Counted from the first letter of the stretch, positions 1 to 11,774 are shown. The stretch is DNA of 64,000 nucleotides from Tetrahymena thermophila SB210 (GCF_000189635.1 NW_002476567.1:496001-560000); one strand, 5' to 3'. Translations and numbers: made by a program. The notes: a model not told the origin generated them from the sequence alone.

Positions 1-399
1 GAGAGTAAACTAAAAATAATTTTGCATCTGAATACCAAAAACTTCTAATAGATTTGAGAGGAGTGTAGTCAAAGTAATTAATAGCTATTACATTAATTAG
101 TTATATAAGGATAAAAATTTACTTGAAATGCTTATAAAATTTATTAAATAATATCAATTAGGATAAATGCATTAGAAGATTAGATTAAGCTTAATGGAGA
201 AAAATTCTCTCAAAATATTGCTAAACTTAAAGTTGAAATAGAAGTAAATAAATTTGCTAGCAAATATAATCAAACCATAAACAAATAAAATTAAAAAATT
301 ATTTAATTTTTAACCAAGGTAAAAAAGAATGCCATATCTACTGCATCAATATCGAACATATCTTACAAATTACCATCTGATGTCAATTAATAGTTTTGA
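1..399 (+). CDS. 3' end of an unrecognised gene (partial)
   Basis: Partial gene cut by the left edge. Two visible exons, 3..73 and 162..399, joined over an 88-bp GT..AG intron (74-161). The joint falls inside a Lys codon and the frame stays open across it. Together they give 102 residues ending at TGA 397-399. Without splicing, frame 1 hits TGA at 55-57 and frame 3 hits TGA soon after the intron, so the intron is needed. The C-terminal stretch is rich in Lys, Gln, Asn and Ile with spaced hydrophobics (for example the segment with EDQIKLNGEKFSQNIAKLK), which suits a coiled coil. I do not recognise a family and the start lies outside the window. Confidence 0.6.
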
Positions 400-2698
400 T
401 AGTATATTTCTGACAATAGAAAATTGACAGATTTGATTTTGAGAAGTTATTATTCTGATAAATGAGAATTCTATTTATCTTATAGATGTTAATTACTTTT
501 TTTATGGATTGTATAATTTTTTTAATTGTAAAGATTAAATGTAAGTGATCCAGTTAATTGATTTATGATACATTTCAAATTTACAAAATTTAAAGATTAA
601 TTAAAAATTTTCTCTATCATGTCTGATAGAAAAACAAAACTATAATTAAATTAATAAAATACTAGTCCCAAGAAAAGATAAATTACTTCATTAATCATTA
701 AATTTTATATTTGCTGTAATAATTACCTATAATTAGGTCATAAATTTAAAGCTCTACCTTTAAATATATTCAATTTAAAAAACAGAACAAATCTAGAAAA
801 TCTTTGCATTTCTTATTGTTAATTATTTAGAGTATTTTAAAGTGTGATGTTAATTTAATCTTAAAGCTTTAAAGACTACTTTGTTATTAATATAAAAATT
901 TACATTCAGATTTGGAAAAATAAATTAAAAATAGAATAAATCTAGGCAAAATAATTAATTTCATCAGGTAGATGAAATAGCTAACTATCAAGTATATTTA
1001 TTTTACACTTTTTTAAACTATAAGTTTTTCTTTTCCTAAATTATCCTTTTTCTTCTTACTAAAATCTAACAATTAACTAACTATTTTTATCATCAAAACA
1101 ATTTTTAATAAAAATGAAAAAATTAATTTACATTTATTTCCTCCTTTTTTCCATCTATTTAAATTTTTCTTTTTGTAAATATTTTACTCAAAAATTTGTT
1201 GCAATATTTGTATAACTTGCTTTCAAATTTTCATACTAATGATCATAATATATATATACAGCTGATACACTATAATAAATAATATTTATTCTTCAGTAAA
1301 GTTAAATAATACTTGCTTATAATTGTTCTAATATTAAAATAATTAATGGATGCTGCAAAATATGTGGTTTAAATTTATTCTAAGTTTCATTAACATTCTC
1401 TAATAAAATATTAATTAAACTATCTATTTTCTTTTAATAAAAATTCAACTAGCATTTTAAAAATAATATTAAGAGTACCCAAATAATATATTGACGAAAT
1501 ATTAAATTACCATACAAAGCTTAATTTATAATTTCTAAAAAGCATCAAAAAAAAAGAAACGAAAACATAATTTTTATAAAAACAATTTTAAATCCATTTA
1601 TAATTAATACAGAGAAAATATAATTTTAAAATAATGTTTTTGGTGTTTAAGGATTAATAGATTATCTACTTAAGTTACACTTAAAAATTTAATATTATTA
1701 AGGTATTAATAATATCCATAATTTAGTTAATTTATTGTATGAAAATATTGAAAAATAAACTTATAATTATTTTATTAAAACTCAATTTATTGACTAAAAA
1801 TAAATATTATAATTGAATTTGAAGAAGAATTATAATTTTTGTATTCATGATATTTTAAAACAAAAAATAAATATTTAAAATTAAGTAAACGTATTAGGAT
1901 TAATAGTAGATAAGAATGAAAATTATCAAATGATTAGATAGTATTAAAAAAATAAAAATAATGATATTTGAATTTTATTAAATTAACTAAAATAATTTTA
2001 AAAGAATTTATTATTATTTTTTTACATTAATAACTAAAAATAATTAAATCTTACTCTCTTATAAAATTTAATTAAGTAATAAAACACTTTTTCTTATTAT
2101 CATACTCAAAAATATATTAAAATTAAAAGAAATTAATTTAAAAAAGCAAAACAATATTCATAATAAATAATATAAATTAAATTGTATTATTTTATGTAAT
2201 TTATTTATTTATTATTTGTTTTTTTCTTTTACATTCGATCTAAATTTTAAAATATATTTATAGAAATTTTTAAAATTCTAAAATAATGAGTGAGATTCTT
2301 CAAACTCTTGTTTTAAGTATACTATCTTCGTATATTTTTTTTATTTTAAGATAGTTAAGTAGATACAATAATTAAAATTTAATTATTTATTGTAGTTATA
2401 ATAAAATATTAAATATGAAAGAGACTTATCATTATTGGTTGATAAGTAATCATAAATAATAGACTATTCAAGAATTACTCAAAATAATTACATTTATTTT
2501 TATTCAATTTACATATATTTTTTAGAAATATGATTTTTTATATGCATTAAAAATTAATTTATAAATTCAAATTATTTTTTAATTTTATTTTTCTGATGAA
2601 AAATAATTTCAGTATAATAATAAATAGCTTAATATTTTAATATTAGTTTTTTTCTTTGCTTTTTGATCTCTACAAAAAAATTATATATCTCATAGTTG
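400..2698. other. Long AT-rich non-coding stretch
   Basis: Between the partial gene and the first tRNA. TGA occurs often in all frames and no stretch has the richer codon texture (GGA, GCT, CCA, TGG) seen in the genes. I see no gene here. Confidence 0.6.
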
Positions 2699-2770
2699 GT
2701 TCGTTTAGTGTAGTGGTTATCACGTTCCCTTCACACGGGAAAGGCCCCGAGTTCGACCCTCGGAATGAAC
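2699..2770 (+). tRNA. tRNA-Val(CAC), copy 1
   Basis: 72-nt cloverleaf. The acceptor stem GTTCGTT pairs with AATGAAC (one G-T pair). The D-arm has the eukaryotic valine-type TAGTGTAGTGGTTATCAC. The anticodon stem TTCCC/GGGAA closes the loop TTCACAC, which places anticodon CAC at 2732-2734. The T-stem CCGAG/CTCGG closes loop TTCGACC. The 3' CCA is not encoded, as expected in eukaryotes, and a run of six T follows within two bases as a Pol III terminator. It reads GUG valine codons. A nearly identical copy lies about 300 bp downstream. Confidence 0.97.
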
Positions 2771-3072
2771 ATTTTTTATTTTTGAGTAATTTAAAAGATT
2801 TAAATTGCAAATTTATGAAATCGTTAATAAATAAAGTTAATATATTTAATAAGCAAGCAAACGTAAGAGGCATTTCAAAAATAAAATTACAAAATAATTT
2901 TATTTTGTTAAAAAAAAATTTACTAATTAAAGTATTAATTTAAATAAATTATTAAATTAGAAATTTTAATATATTTAAATGAAATTTTTTATTTGATTTG
3001 ACTAACTCAAGTAAATAAAATTAACTATCCACTATATGTAGTATTAATTTTTTATATGTTAATTACTACAAT
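2771..3072. other. Spacer between the two tRNA-Val genes
   Basis: AT-rich spacer of about 300 bp starting with the T-run terminator of copy 1. It is not similar to the flank of copy 2, so the duplication seems limited to the tRNA itself or is old. No gene seen. Confidence 0.6.
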
Positions 3073-3144
3073 GTTCGTTTAGTGTAGTGGTTATCACGTT
3101 CCCTTCACACGGGAAAGGTCCCGAGTTCAATCCTCGGAATGAAC
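3073..3144 (+). tRNA. tRNA-Val(CAC), copy 2
   Basis: Same 72-nt fold as copy 1, with anticodon CAC at 3106-3108. It differs only in the variable region (one C to T) and in the T-loop (TTCAATC instead of TTCGACC). Both forms keep T54, T55, C56 and A58 and all stems stay paired, so both copies look functional. A run of seven T follows the gene at once (Pol III terminator). Confidence 0.97.
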
Positions 3145-3772
3145 AATTTTTTTATCTTATTGAAATTATGCTTTTTTTATAATAACAAGAAAAGTGAAAA
3201 TAAATGTTATATTAAAGGAAAATACAAATATTAATTGTATTTTATAATATTTTCATATACTTTAATAATCTACATAGAAAAAATTTTTGTTATTTTTAAT
3301 AGATTTAACTTGCATATCATATTAAATATTAGATAATTAATTTTATTTAATTTCTATTAGTTCTTATAAAAAAATAATGGAAAAAATATTTTGATTATTT
3401 TCTGTTAAAGATTAACAAAAAAATATGTAATATTAATTTAATAATAGATTATATTCCTGTTTTAATTAATTAAATTAAAAAATATAATATTGTTCAATGT
3501 ATTAAATTAACTAGGCTATACTTTTAATTTTAAAACTTCAATAATAAATTTTGATTGAAAATATGACACCTCATTTTTTATCTGTGAATTTAATCAGTAA
3601 TACTTTAAATGCCTGCTTTTTTGTAAAGCTTAAACAAAATTGACTTATAATTAAATTTTGTCTACATAATAAAATCTATCTTTTATACATTAAAGAATTT
3701 ACATATTTTTAAGTAAAAGTATTAATAATATCCTTTAATTTGGTTTCTTGATTATAGTTTTAGTTAATAAAA
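3145..3772. other. 5' region of the DBR1 gene
   Basis: AT-rich, no gene seen. It separates the second tRNA from the DBR1 start codon and presumably holds its promoter; I recognise no specific site. Confidence 0.5.
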
Positions 3773-5661
3773 ATGAATGTAATTAGTTAATAGCAATATT
3801 AGACAAGTTATCAATTATTTAAGTATGTTTAAAATTATTTTAGATAGCATTTGAAGGGTGCTTTCATGGCAACTTAGAATAAGTTTATAAAACAATGACG
3901 TATATTGAGTAGTAGCATAACATTAAGATAGATGCTCTGATTAGTTGTGGAGATTTTTAAGCAATTAGAAATAAAGCAGATATGTATTCAATGAAATGTA
4001 AAGAAAAATATCTTGAAATAGGAAATTTCCATGAATATTATACAGGCGCTAAAAAGGCTCCCTATTTGACCATATTTGTAGGTGGAAATCACGAAGCATC
4101 AAATCATAATAGAGAATTGTAATTTTAAAAAATTATTTGCTATACTTATTAACTAAAATTATACTTAACAAAAGGTATTTTGGAGGATGGGCTGCTCCAA
4201 ATATTTATTTTATGGGAGCGTCTAATGTTATCGTACTTAAAAAAGGGAATTAATAGATTCGTTTAGGAGGTATTTCGGGAATATATAAGTAATATGACTT
4301 TATTAAAAGCTAGTTAGAATCCTTTCCTTTTGATAGCAATAGTATAGTTTCTTGCTTTCATCAAAAATAAATAGATATATTAAAGCTTAGTCAAATTGGT
4401 TTATGCAATCCTACATCAAATATGGATGTTTTTTTGAGCCATGATTGGCCTACTGATGTTGTAAGCCATGGTAATGTGGCTGATTTACTTAGAAGAAAGA
4501 AATTCTTTGCAGAAGATGTAAGAAATAATTGTTTAGGGTCTTTTCCATTAAACTACCTTTTGAAAGCTATCAAACCGTAATACTAAATTGAATTGAGCAT
4601 GTATAAATATTCTTTAAATTAAAAAATCAAAGTAAATATTGGATTAGTGGTCATTTGCATGTCAAATATTCTGCAGTTTTTCCTCATTCAAAAGACTCAA
4701 AAGAAGATGTTACTCACTTTTTGGCACTAGACAAATGTTTACCAAACAGAGATTTCTTGCAAATTATTCCTTTTTGCAAAAAATCTTGGAATTTATAAGA
4801 GGAAGATAACATTCAAAATAGTTAACTAGACCAAGATGAAAAAGATGATATTGATCAAGAAATAGAGCTTTTTTATGACGAAGAATGGTTAGTGATCTAA
4901 AAAAGTGTGTACGAAACATTTAACTATCATCAGAAATAAGATTTCTTTAATTTATAAAATAAGTAAATTCAACATTTATTTAAAAATGATATTTATTTGA
5001 AATATTTAAAATTAAGTTAAATCTAATTGAAAGATGTTGATTTCTAGAAAAAAGTTTAAGATTAAATTATTAAAAATAAAAATTATTTTGAAAATAAAAT
5101 TCTAAAAATCCCTCTTAATTTCAAAATAACTTGTACTCCTTATTCAGGCCCATCTGACTAAAGTAAAATTAATATTGTAAAAAATAAAAATATCAATTTA
5201 TAATTATTTTAAAGCCTGCATGCCAGATAAATTAGATTTAAATAATTAAACTCTTGATTATTTAAATCTTTTAGGAGTTAGCTATGAAAGGCTAAGAGAT
5301 CTTTTGTTCTATGATAACGGTATTTATATATTTAAAAATATTAAGAATATCTTCTTAAATTTTTTTAAAAATAGAAAAACCTTAGCAAATGCTTAATCAA
5401 AATGCAACTATAAACTATAATAGTCATTTTGTAATAAAAAATAAAGATGAAATAGACCTCAATGATAGTGATGATTAATAAGAGTAAAAATAAATATAAA
5501 CTAAATAGGATAGTCATTAACCAAATTAAATTGTTTAGAATTTAAAAGAAGATATAAATTAAATATAAAAATCTTCATAATAATAACAAAATAATGATAA
5601 AAATAAATAAGTATTTACTGACTCGTCTTCTATTAAAATAGATGAATTACCTTTTCTTTGA
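3773..5661 (+). CDS. DBR1: Lariat debranching enzyme
   Basis: Metallophosphoesterase that cuts the 2'-5' bond of intron lariats in the nucleus. Exons 3773..3778, 3844..4118, 4175..4576, 4633..5162, 5215..5319 and 5375..5661 give 534 residues. Visible active-site motifs: EGCFHG (Cys8, His10), SCGDF (Asp39), GGNHEASNH (Asn84, His85), GGISGIYK, FLSHDWP and WISGHLHVK. Their order and spacing follow animal and yeast DBR1. The first exon is only ATG AAT. Exon 2 has no in-frame ATG ahead of the catalytic EGCFHG segment, so this tiny exon is needed to supply the start. Introns are 52-65 bp. The 90-residue tail is Gln/Asn/Asp-rich and low complexity, as in other ciliate proteins. The identity is close to certain; the tiny exon and the last two joints are inferred from frame. 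Confidence 0.95.
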
Positions 5662-5720
5662 TTATAATTTTATTTCTAATAAATAATAAATTTCAATCCA
5701 TGTTGTGCAAAACAAAATTA

Positions 5721-5786
5721 TAAAATATTTCAATTAAATTTTAGAATAAAAATTGTAAAATATTTCAATTAAATTTTAGAATAAAA
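5721..5786. repeat. 35-bp tandem direct repeat, two copies
   Basis: TAAAATATTTCAATTAAATT plus the following TTAGAATAAAA starts at 5721 and again at 5756, giving a period of 35 bp with almost no difference. It sits just after the DBR1 stop codon. It looks like a recent local slippage or duplication. Confidence 0.85.
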
Positions 5787-5812
5787 TAAAATAATAAATT
5801 TATATATTTATT

Positions 5813-6506
5813 AAAAGAAAAAAAGTATTTTATTTACAGAAGCTAAAACTTAAAATTAAATTTCGTTTAATTCAATTTATAAATACAATTTTTGCATCAA
5901 AAGTAAAATTAAAATTACATAAAATGAATTAATTTATTTAAAATATTGAAAAAATTCTTTGATTATCAGTAATGCTTTTTATTATTTTTTTTTATTACTT
6001 TAAGCAATAGAAAAAAAATAGAAAATGAAGAGAAATTTTAGAAAGTATAAATTATTATGTAAACGAATTTTGTTTATATAAATTCAATTTTTTTGTAAAT
6101 TAAGAAAATAACTATCTGATGAATTTTGTTAATGAATTATATTTTGCATTTATTTTATTATAAAAATAAAAAAAGTATTTAATTTCTAGAAACTCTTACT
6201 AAAAATTTAATTTTTGTTCCAATTTATAAATTCAATTTTTGCATCAAAAAGTAAAATTAAAATTTCATAAAATGAATTTATTTATTTATTTACAATTAAA
6301 AGATAGAATAAAAGTACTTTAATTTTTCAGTAATGCTTTTTATTATAATTTACATTAAGCAATAGACAAAAAAAAGAAAATAAAAAGAAATTTTAGAAAG
6401 TTTTAATTATTATTAATCAAAAATTTTAGTAAATTAAGAAGATAATAAAATAACTACCTGATGAATTTTGTGAATGAATTATTTTTTTCATTTATTTTAT
6501 TGTAAA
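5813..6506. repeat. Diverged tandem duplication, two units of about 345 bp
   Basis: Unit A is about 5813-6161 and unit B about 6162-6506. The same landmarks occur in the same order in both: AAAAAAAGTATTT, TTTTTGCATCAAAA followed by AGTAAAATTAAAATT, CATAAAATGAATT, AGTAATGCTTTTTATTAT, AAGCAATAGA, GAAATTTTAGAAAGT, and CTGATGAATTTTGTTAATGA versus the GTGAATGA form. Indels and substitutions are scattered throughout, so the duplication is old. No ORF with coding texture is conserved between the units, so it appears to be non-coding. Confidence 0.85.
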
Positions 6507-6700
6507 TCAAAATTGTAAATTTAATCTTTGAATCATATTTCTTACAAATAAAGACATAATTTACATATCAATCTCAACAAAATATAATGATGTGATATTG
6601 ATTTTTGAATGAATTTTGCCTTTAAAAATGAAGCATAGTAATTTTATAATTTATAAATCATCAATAAATCTATTTAATAATCAAAAGAAAATAAGAATAA

Positions 6701-8229
6701 ATGCTCAAGTCTTCTGCACACAAGAAAACTATTCTGATTGTAAAAATTTTTATATGAGTAAAAAATTAAATTTTAATTTTTTATTTAGGTTGGTGGCAGC
6801 TTTGGAGGTTTAACCGCTATTTAATATCTAAATAGTGATTTCAATGTGATTTTGATTGATAGAAAATCATTTTTTGAGGTAAAATTCTTTTAAATGAAAA
6901 AAAATATTAATTTTTATTTTTTAATATAGTATACTCCAAACTACCCTTTTACTTTACTTGATTCAAATTATATAGATGGAATGACCATTACTTTGTAAGA
7001 TTTTGCTAAAACTCATAAATGCTAATTTATATAAGGGACATTAGAGTAATTATTTCAAGATAAAGCTTTAATTAAACAGCCTAATGAAGAAATACTGGAA
7101 ATTTCGTTTGACTATTGTGTAATATCTACTGGCTCTTAGTATGCTTCATCTATAAAGCCTGAAAAATAAATATAAACAATACAACAGAGGAAAGAATAAA
7201 TAACACAATAAATTCAAAATCTTTTAAACTTCAAAAAAGTTTTAGTTATAGGAGGGTAAATATTTTGAACTAATTATTATTAATTAATTATTTCATGTTT
7301 TTTAATTAATTAGAGGCCCTGTAGGTGTAGAAATAGCAGGTGTGTTATCAGATCATTACAAAAATCTCAAAGTACATTTATGGAGTAGGTCTAAAGATCT
7401 ACTTTCATCATTCCCTGAGAAGTCAAGAATATTAGCAGATTAAATGCTTAGGAAATAAGGTGTGGCTATAGAGTATAACAAAGAAGTTAAGGAATTGCCA
7501 ATATAAGGTAAATTTCTCTTACAATTATATAAAGCTAAAAATATTGATTGCTCTAATATATTTAATTTAAAGAATTTGATTAAGTATTTGATTGCAGAGG
7601 AAATGTTTATGCTCCTAATTTTATGATTGGTGAATTCTCATAATGTAAATATTTTTAGAAATTTTAATCAATAAATGAAATATATACAACCCATAAGTTA
7701 TTTGGAATGTTTAAATTAATAAAAATAAATATAAAAGATGTTGATTCGTAAGGAAGAATTCAAGTAGATGAATATTGTAGATTGAAAAACCATAAAAACA
7801 TATTTTGTATTGGAGATGCTTGCCTAACACCTAATAACGAATCTAAAATGTGCTATAATGCTGCTATTCAAGGTTAATTTACAGGACAAAATATTATTAG
7901 CTTAGAAAAAAAAAGTAAATGTCTAAAAAAGTAAGTTTTTTATTTGAAAAATGGGAAAATTATTTATTTATTATTTAAATAATTAAAGATTAGAGGGAAC
8001 TGCTAATGTTTTTCTAATAACAATTAATTAAAAAGAAGCTATTTAATGCTTTGGCAGTAGGGTTTCTCAGACCTCTACTAGTAACAAGCACTCTTATCAA
8101 AATAAAGCAATTAAATCTCTTTAAGGATCTTATTTTTACTCATTTGTATCAAGCTTCTCAAGAAGAATAATTATATTAATTTCTGGATGTTCAAAAAAAA
8201 AGTAACCTTAAGAAAATAAATAAAGTTGA
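6701..8229 (+). CDS. FSP1/AIFM2-like NAD(P)H oxidoreductase, paralog A
   Basis: Flavoprotein of the AIFM2 (FSP1/AMID) branch of pyridine-nucleotide oxidoreductases; characterised members reduce quinones with NAD(P)H. Exons 6701..6739, 6789..6878, 6930..7255, 7314..7507, 7573..7644, 7738..7930 and 7989..8229 give 384 residues. The N-terminal FAD Rossmann motif VGGSFGGLTA is near residue 14, STGSQYASS lies before the second fold, the NAD motif IGGGPVGVEIAG is near 149, and the flavin-closing motif FCIGDACLTP is near 265. The start is the only in-frame ATG after the upstream TGA at 6629. It reads MLKSSA, so it lacks the Gly2 that lets human FSP1 and the neighbouring paralog be myristoylated. All six intron positions match paralog B. 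The C-terminal ~90 residues diverge and end in a hydrophobic, then Lys-rich stretch. Substrate is inferred. Confidence 0.88.
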
Positions 8230-8966
8230 TTTTATAAATAAGTAGCAAGTTACATACAGACAGACAGGCTGAATGATAAAATATTTGAATAAATTTTTGA
8301 TTAAGATCATATAAAAATAATAAATAAATTACATATTAAAACGAATATAAATTAATTGTATTGGTATATATAATTTGTATCAAATTTTATTGTTTTCATT
8401 TTCATCAATAGATTAGTTTCTAAGTATTCGATATTAAATTTATATAAAGATAATAAATACCTTTAATAAAGAGAATAAGATTTTAAAGTCAATTATTTAA
8501 TGATCTAATAATTTAAAAACTGTAGAAATTGTTTGTTTTATTAAATTGAGTAAATTAGACATTTTAACTAAGATAATGACATCAATAACATAATACCTAA
8601 TGACATTAAAAATTATTATATTTGATTGAATTTTGACAGATAATTAAAACATAATTTTTTATCAAACAAAAAATCAAGGCTAAAATAGACAATTATCGAA
8701 TAAGCTGACATTAATTTTTTATAAAATACTGATAAAATATAAGGAAATTCAGTATTAAAATAAAGTTTAATCAAATTTTTGTAAAACAGCATGTATTATT
8801 TTTAATGCCTGATTATTTCTGCTTTAATTTTGGGTATCTATTTGAATTTTTGTAGGCAATAAAAGTCAATAATAGTACTTAGTATAATTCAATAATAATT
8901 AAGAATTAAAAACTAAACTATTAAAGTCAATAAACTAAAATAAAAAGATATTAATTAACATCACAA
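8230..8966. other. Spacer between the FSP1-like paralogs
   Basis: AT-rich with frequent TGA in every frame. No gene seen; it presumably carries the 3' end of paralog A and the promoter of paralog B. Confidence 0.55.
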
Positions 8967-10596
8967 ATGGGATAATCTAATTCAACTAAAAAGACTGTGC
9001 TAATCGTAATATATTTTATCTGCTTATATAAATAAGTATTCTCATTATTTTTTGATTTTATCATAGATAGGTGGGAGCTTTGGTGGTTTAACTGCTGCAA
9101 AAATTTTAGCAAAAAAATTTAATGTAATTGTCGTTGATAAAAAAACATTCTTTGAAGTAAAATACAATTATTTTTAGACATTTAAATTGAATATCATTTT
9201 AATATTTAAAGTTTACTCCCTCCTTCCACTATGCCCTCTAAAATCCTGATTACATTGATAGAATAACTGCAGATATTTAAAACTACGCAAATAAAAATAA
9301 CTTTAAATTTATTAGAGCATCTGTTACTAAACTAGATTCCAACTAAGCAACTCTTTAAGAATCTAAAGATAATTTCTAAACGGTGTTATTCGATTATTGT
9401 ATTATTGCTACAGGTTCAAACTATGCTTCATCTGTCAAATCTACTGAAGAAATTTAGACACTTTAACAAAGAAAGGAATAAATGAAATAATTAATAGACA
9501 AATTTAATAAAAGTAAAAAGGTGCTTGTTGTTGGAGGGTAAATTATTATCTTAATTAATCAAATATATATAATATTATTAAAAATTAATCGTTATTAATT
9601 AATTAATAAATTTAAATAAAAAATATATTTTTCAATTTGTAGTTTAAAATTAATATTCCTTTTTTATCTATAATAGAGGTGCTGTTGGTGTTGAAATAGC
9701 TGGATTAGTCAAGGATTAATTCAAGCACTTATAAGTAGAACTCTGGACTAAGCCATAAGAGCTATTACCTTAATTCCCAAAAAGAGCTAGAAGGTTAGCA
9801 GATAGTGCACTAAAAAAATTAGGTATTAAAATAGAATATGGAAAAGCAATTGAAAAACTACCTGAATCATGTAATTTTATTTTTTTGATAAAATAAAAAT
9901 TTATTAATTATTATTTATAATTATTAGAATATGACTATATTTTTGATTGTAGAGGAAATATTTATTCTCCAAGTTTCATGATGAATGAAGTTTTCAAATA
10001 ATGTAAATAAAAATATTTCTAAAAAATAATTATAAACTAACAATTATTCATGTTAATAGATGTTGACTCAAAAGGAAGAATAGTGGTTGATTAATTCATG
10101 AGATTAGAGAATCATAAGCACATATTTTGTATTGGTGACGCCTGCATAACTCCTAATGATGAACCCAAAATGAGTTATAATGCTAGTATTTAAGGATAGT
10201 TTGCTGCCTAAAATATTATTAAGACTGAAAACAATGACACCTCTTTAAAAAGGTTTTTATTTAATTTATTTATAAAATCTAAACTAAAATTTTATTAATA
10301 TTGAAAATAGATTAGTTGATTCTTCTAATATCTACAATATCACTACTTCAAAAAAATAAGCCATACTTTGTTTAGGAGAAAAGATTGCATTTGAGTCTAT
10401 TACAGTATATTACACAAAAATGATGATTGAAATTATAACATGTTAATCTTTCAAGGGATCATCATTCTATGGTGTTGTAGGAGATATGTAAAAATCGCTT
10501 TTAATCTTTATGGCTTATGTTTTTAGCAAAATTAATAGAAAAAAATATTAAAACTAAAATTTAGATTCTTCCACACATTATTAAAAGTTAAAATGA
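8967..10596 (+). CDS. FSP1/AIFM2-like NAD(P)H oxidoreductase, paralog B
   Basis: Tandem sister of the preceding gene. Exons 8967..9005, 9067..9156, 9212..9537, 9677..9870, 9928..10002, 10060..10252 and 10311..10596 give 400 residues. Exons 1-4 and 6 have exactly the same lengths as in paralog A (39, 90, 326, 194, 193). Motifs: IGGSFGGLTAA (FAD), IIATGSNYASS, VGGGAVGVEIAG (NAD), FDCRGNIYSP and FCIGDACITP. It begins MGQSNS, which fits the N-myristoylation consensus (Gly2, Ser6) and mirrors the myristoylated start of human FSP1, so membrane or lipid-droplet attachment is likely. Gene order, strand and exon plan show that the pair arose by tandem duplication of a whole gene. The C-terminal segment is not alignable by eye with A beyond its first residues. 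The quinone-reductase role is inferred from the family. Confidence 0.88.
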
Positions 10597-11126
10597 ATTG
10601 TTATATTGTTTTTTATATATTTTATATTATTTTAACTATGTTTACTTATACTATGATTGAAATACAATGAATTTAAAGAGTAAAGTTATTTATAAATTTA
10701 TCCAATAATCTCACAGAATTTATTCTAAAATATTCATTCAAAAATAAACTTAAAATTTAGAAAACTCAGAATTTTCGAATATTTTCTGATATTTTTATTC
10801 AAATTAATAATATTCTGCAATATCATTTTAACTAGTATGTAATGGTATTTCTAATAATTTAAATTATAATTTTTTACTGATTCATTAATGTATTGATTGT
10901 ACATAATTTCATTTATAATTTTTGACTTAATAAATCAAAAAACATCTTAATTTTCTAATTGGTGACAAGATGATTTTTTGAGAAACTTAGAAAAAAATGT
11001 TTTATGATATTTTTCTGAATTTTTAATACCAGAGCTTTCATAATAATTTCAATTTATAATGTTTTAATATCCACCAAAAATCTACAAAATAACTGATATT
11101 AAATTAAATATTTATCATAAAACTAA
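10597..11126. other. Intergenic
   Basis: About 530 bp of AT-rich DNA with no coding texture, between the second FSP1-like gene and the DUF218 gene. Confidence 0.55.
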
Positions 11127-11774
11127 ATGAAAATGAATTTGATTTAAAATGAAAAACTGCGAATATTTCTAACTTTAGGCTTAAAATTGGAATAAGGCTA
11201 ATTTATGCATAATCATTTACTTGAAAGAATGAATCATACAGCAAAGGTATATTAAATCCTTGAAAATAGGAATAAATTGCAGTCTTTATTTATAGTTAGT
11301 GGTAGAGGTAATGGGATAAAAATCGAATCAAATGAGATGGCTTCCTATCTTTAATCTAAGATAAAAAAAAATAGTACAATTCTTTAAGAAAATAAATCAA
11401 TGAATACAGCCGAAAATTTAATTTTCTCTTACTTTTTATTATGGAAACTTTACAACAAGTAGTAATCAATTAGAGACTTTGAGATGCACATAGTGACTTC
11501 TGATTATCATATAGAAAGAACATAAATACTTTACTACACTTTTAGGCCTAATTTTTAGAAAGCATTCTCACAAATAAATTTAGAAAATATATATTTTCAT
11601 CCATCCCCAACATAGATGCAGAAAGAAATAATCAACTATAGATTCATAATTAACTAAATTTAATAGTATACAAATCCTGCTTTAATAAATTGGAAATAAT
11701 TCGCTAAGGAGAGATAATTTGAAAATTAAGATTTAGATTTGATTGAAGAATTTTCAAGCTATTTAATAAAATGA
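11127..11774 (+). CDS. DUF218 (YdcF/SanA-like) domain protein
   Basis: Single-exon gene of 215 residues. The pattern of the DUF218 fold is present in order: FLTLGLKLEQGQF (first strand and glycine turn, about 14-26), NHLLERMNHTAKVY, the turn FIVSGRGNG (55-63) with Glu70, ILQENKSMNTAEN (85-97), and IVTSDYHIERT (122-132) followed by a Tyr/Phe strand. In bacteria such proteins act in cell-envelope metabolism or bind nucleotides such as SAM; the eukaryotic role is unknown. The start at 11127 is the first ATG after the in-frame TGA at 11094; another ATG lies two codons on. There is no signal peptide or membrane helix, unlike most bacterial members, so it is probably cytosolic. The residues after about 150 carry no motif I know. 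Confidence 0.85.

Larger units (their letters stand above)
5662..6700. other. Intergenic region built of tandem duplications
   Basis: No gene seen. The region holds a 35-bp direct repeat and a diverged tandem duplication of about 345 bp, listed separately, and leads into the first FSP1-like gene. Confidence 0.6.

Noticed and set aside
2699..3144. Suppressor-type tRNA-Gln for UAA or UAG
   Set aside because: The anticodon loop TTCACAC gives CAC (valine) in both copies; the tRNAs that read the reassigned codons are not in this window.
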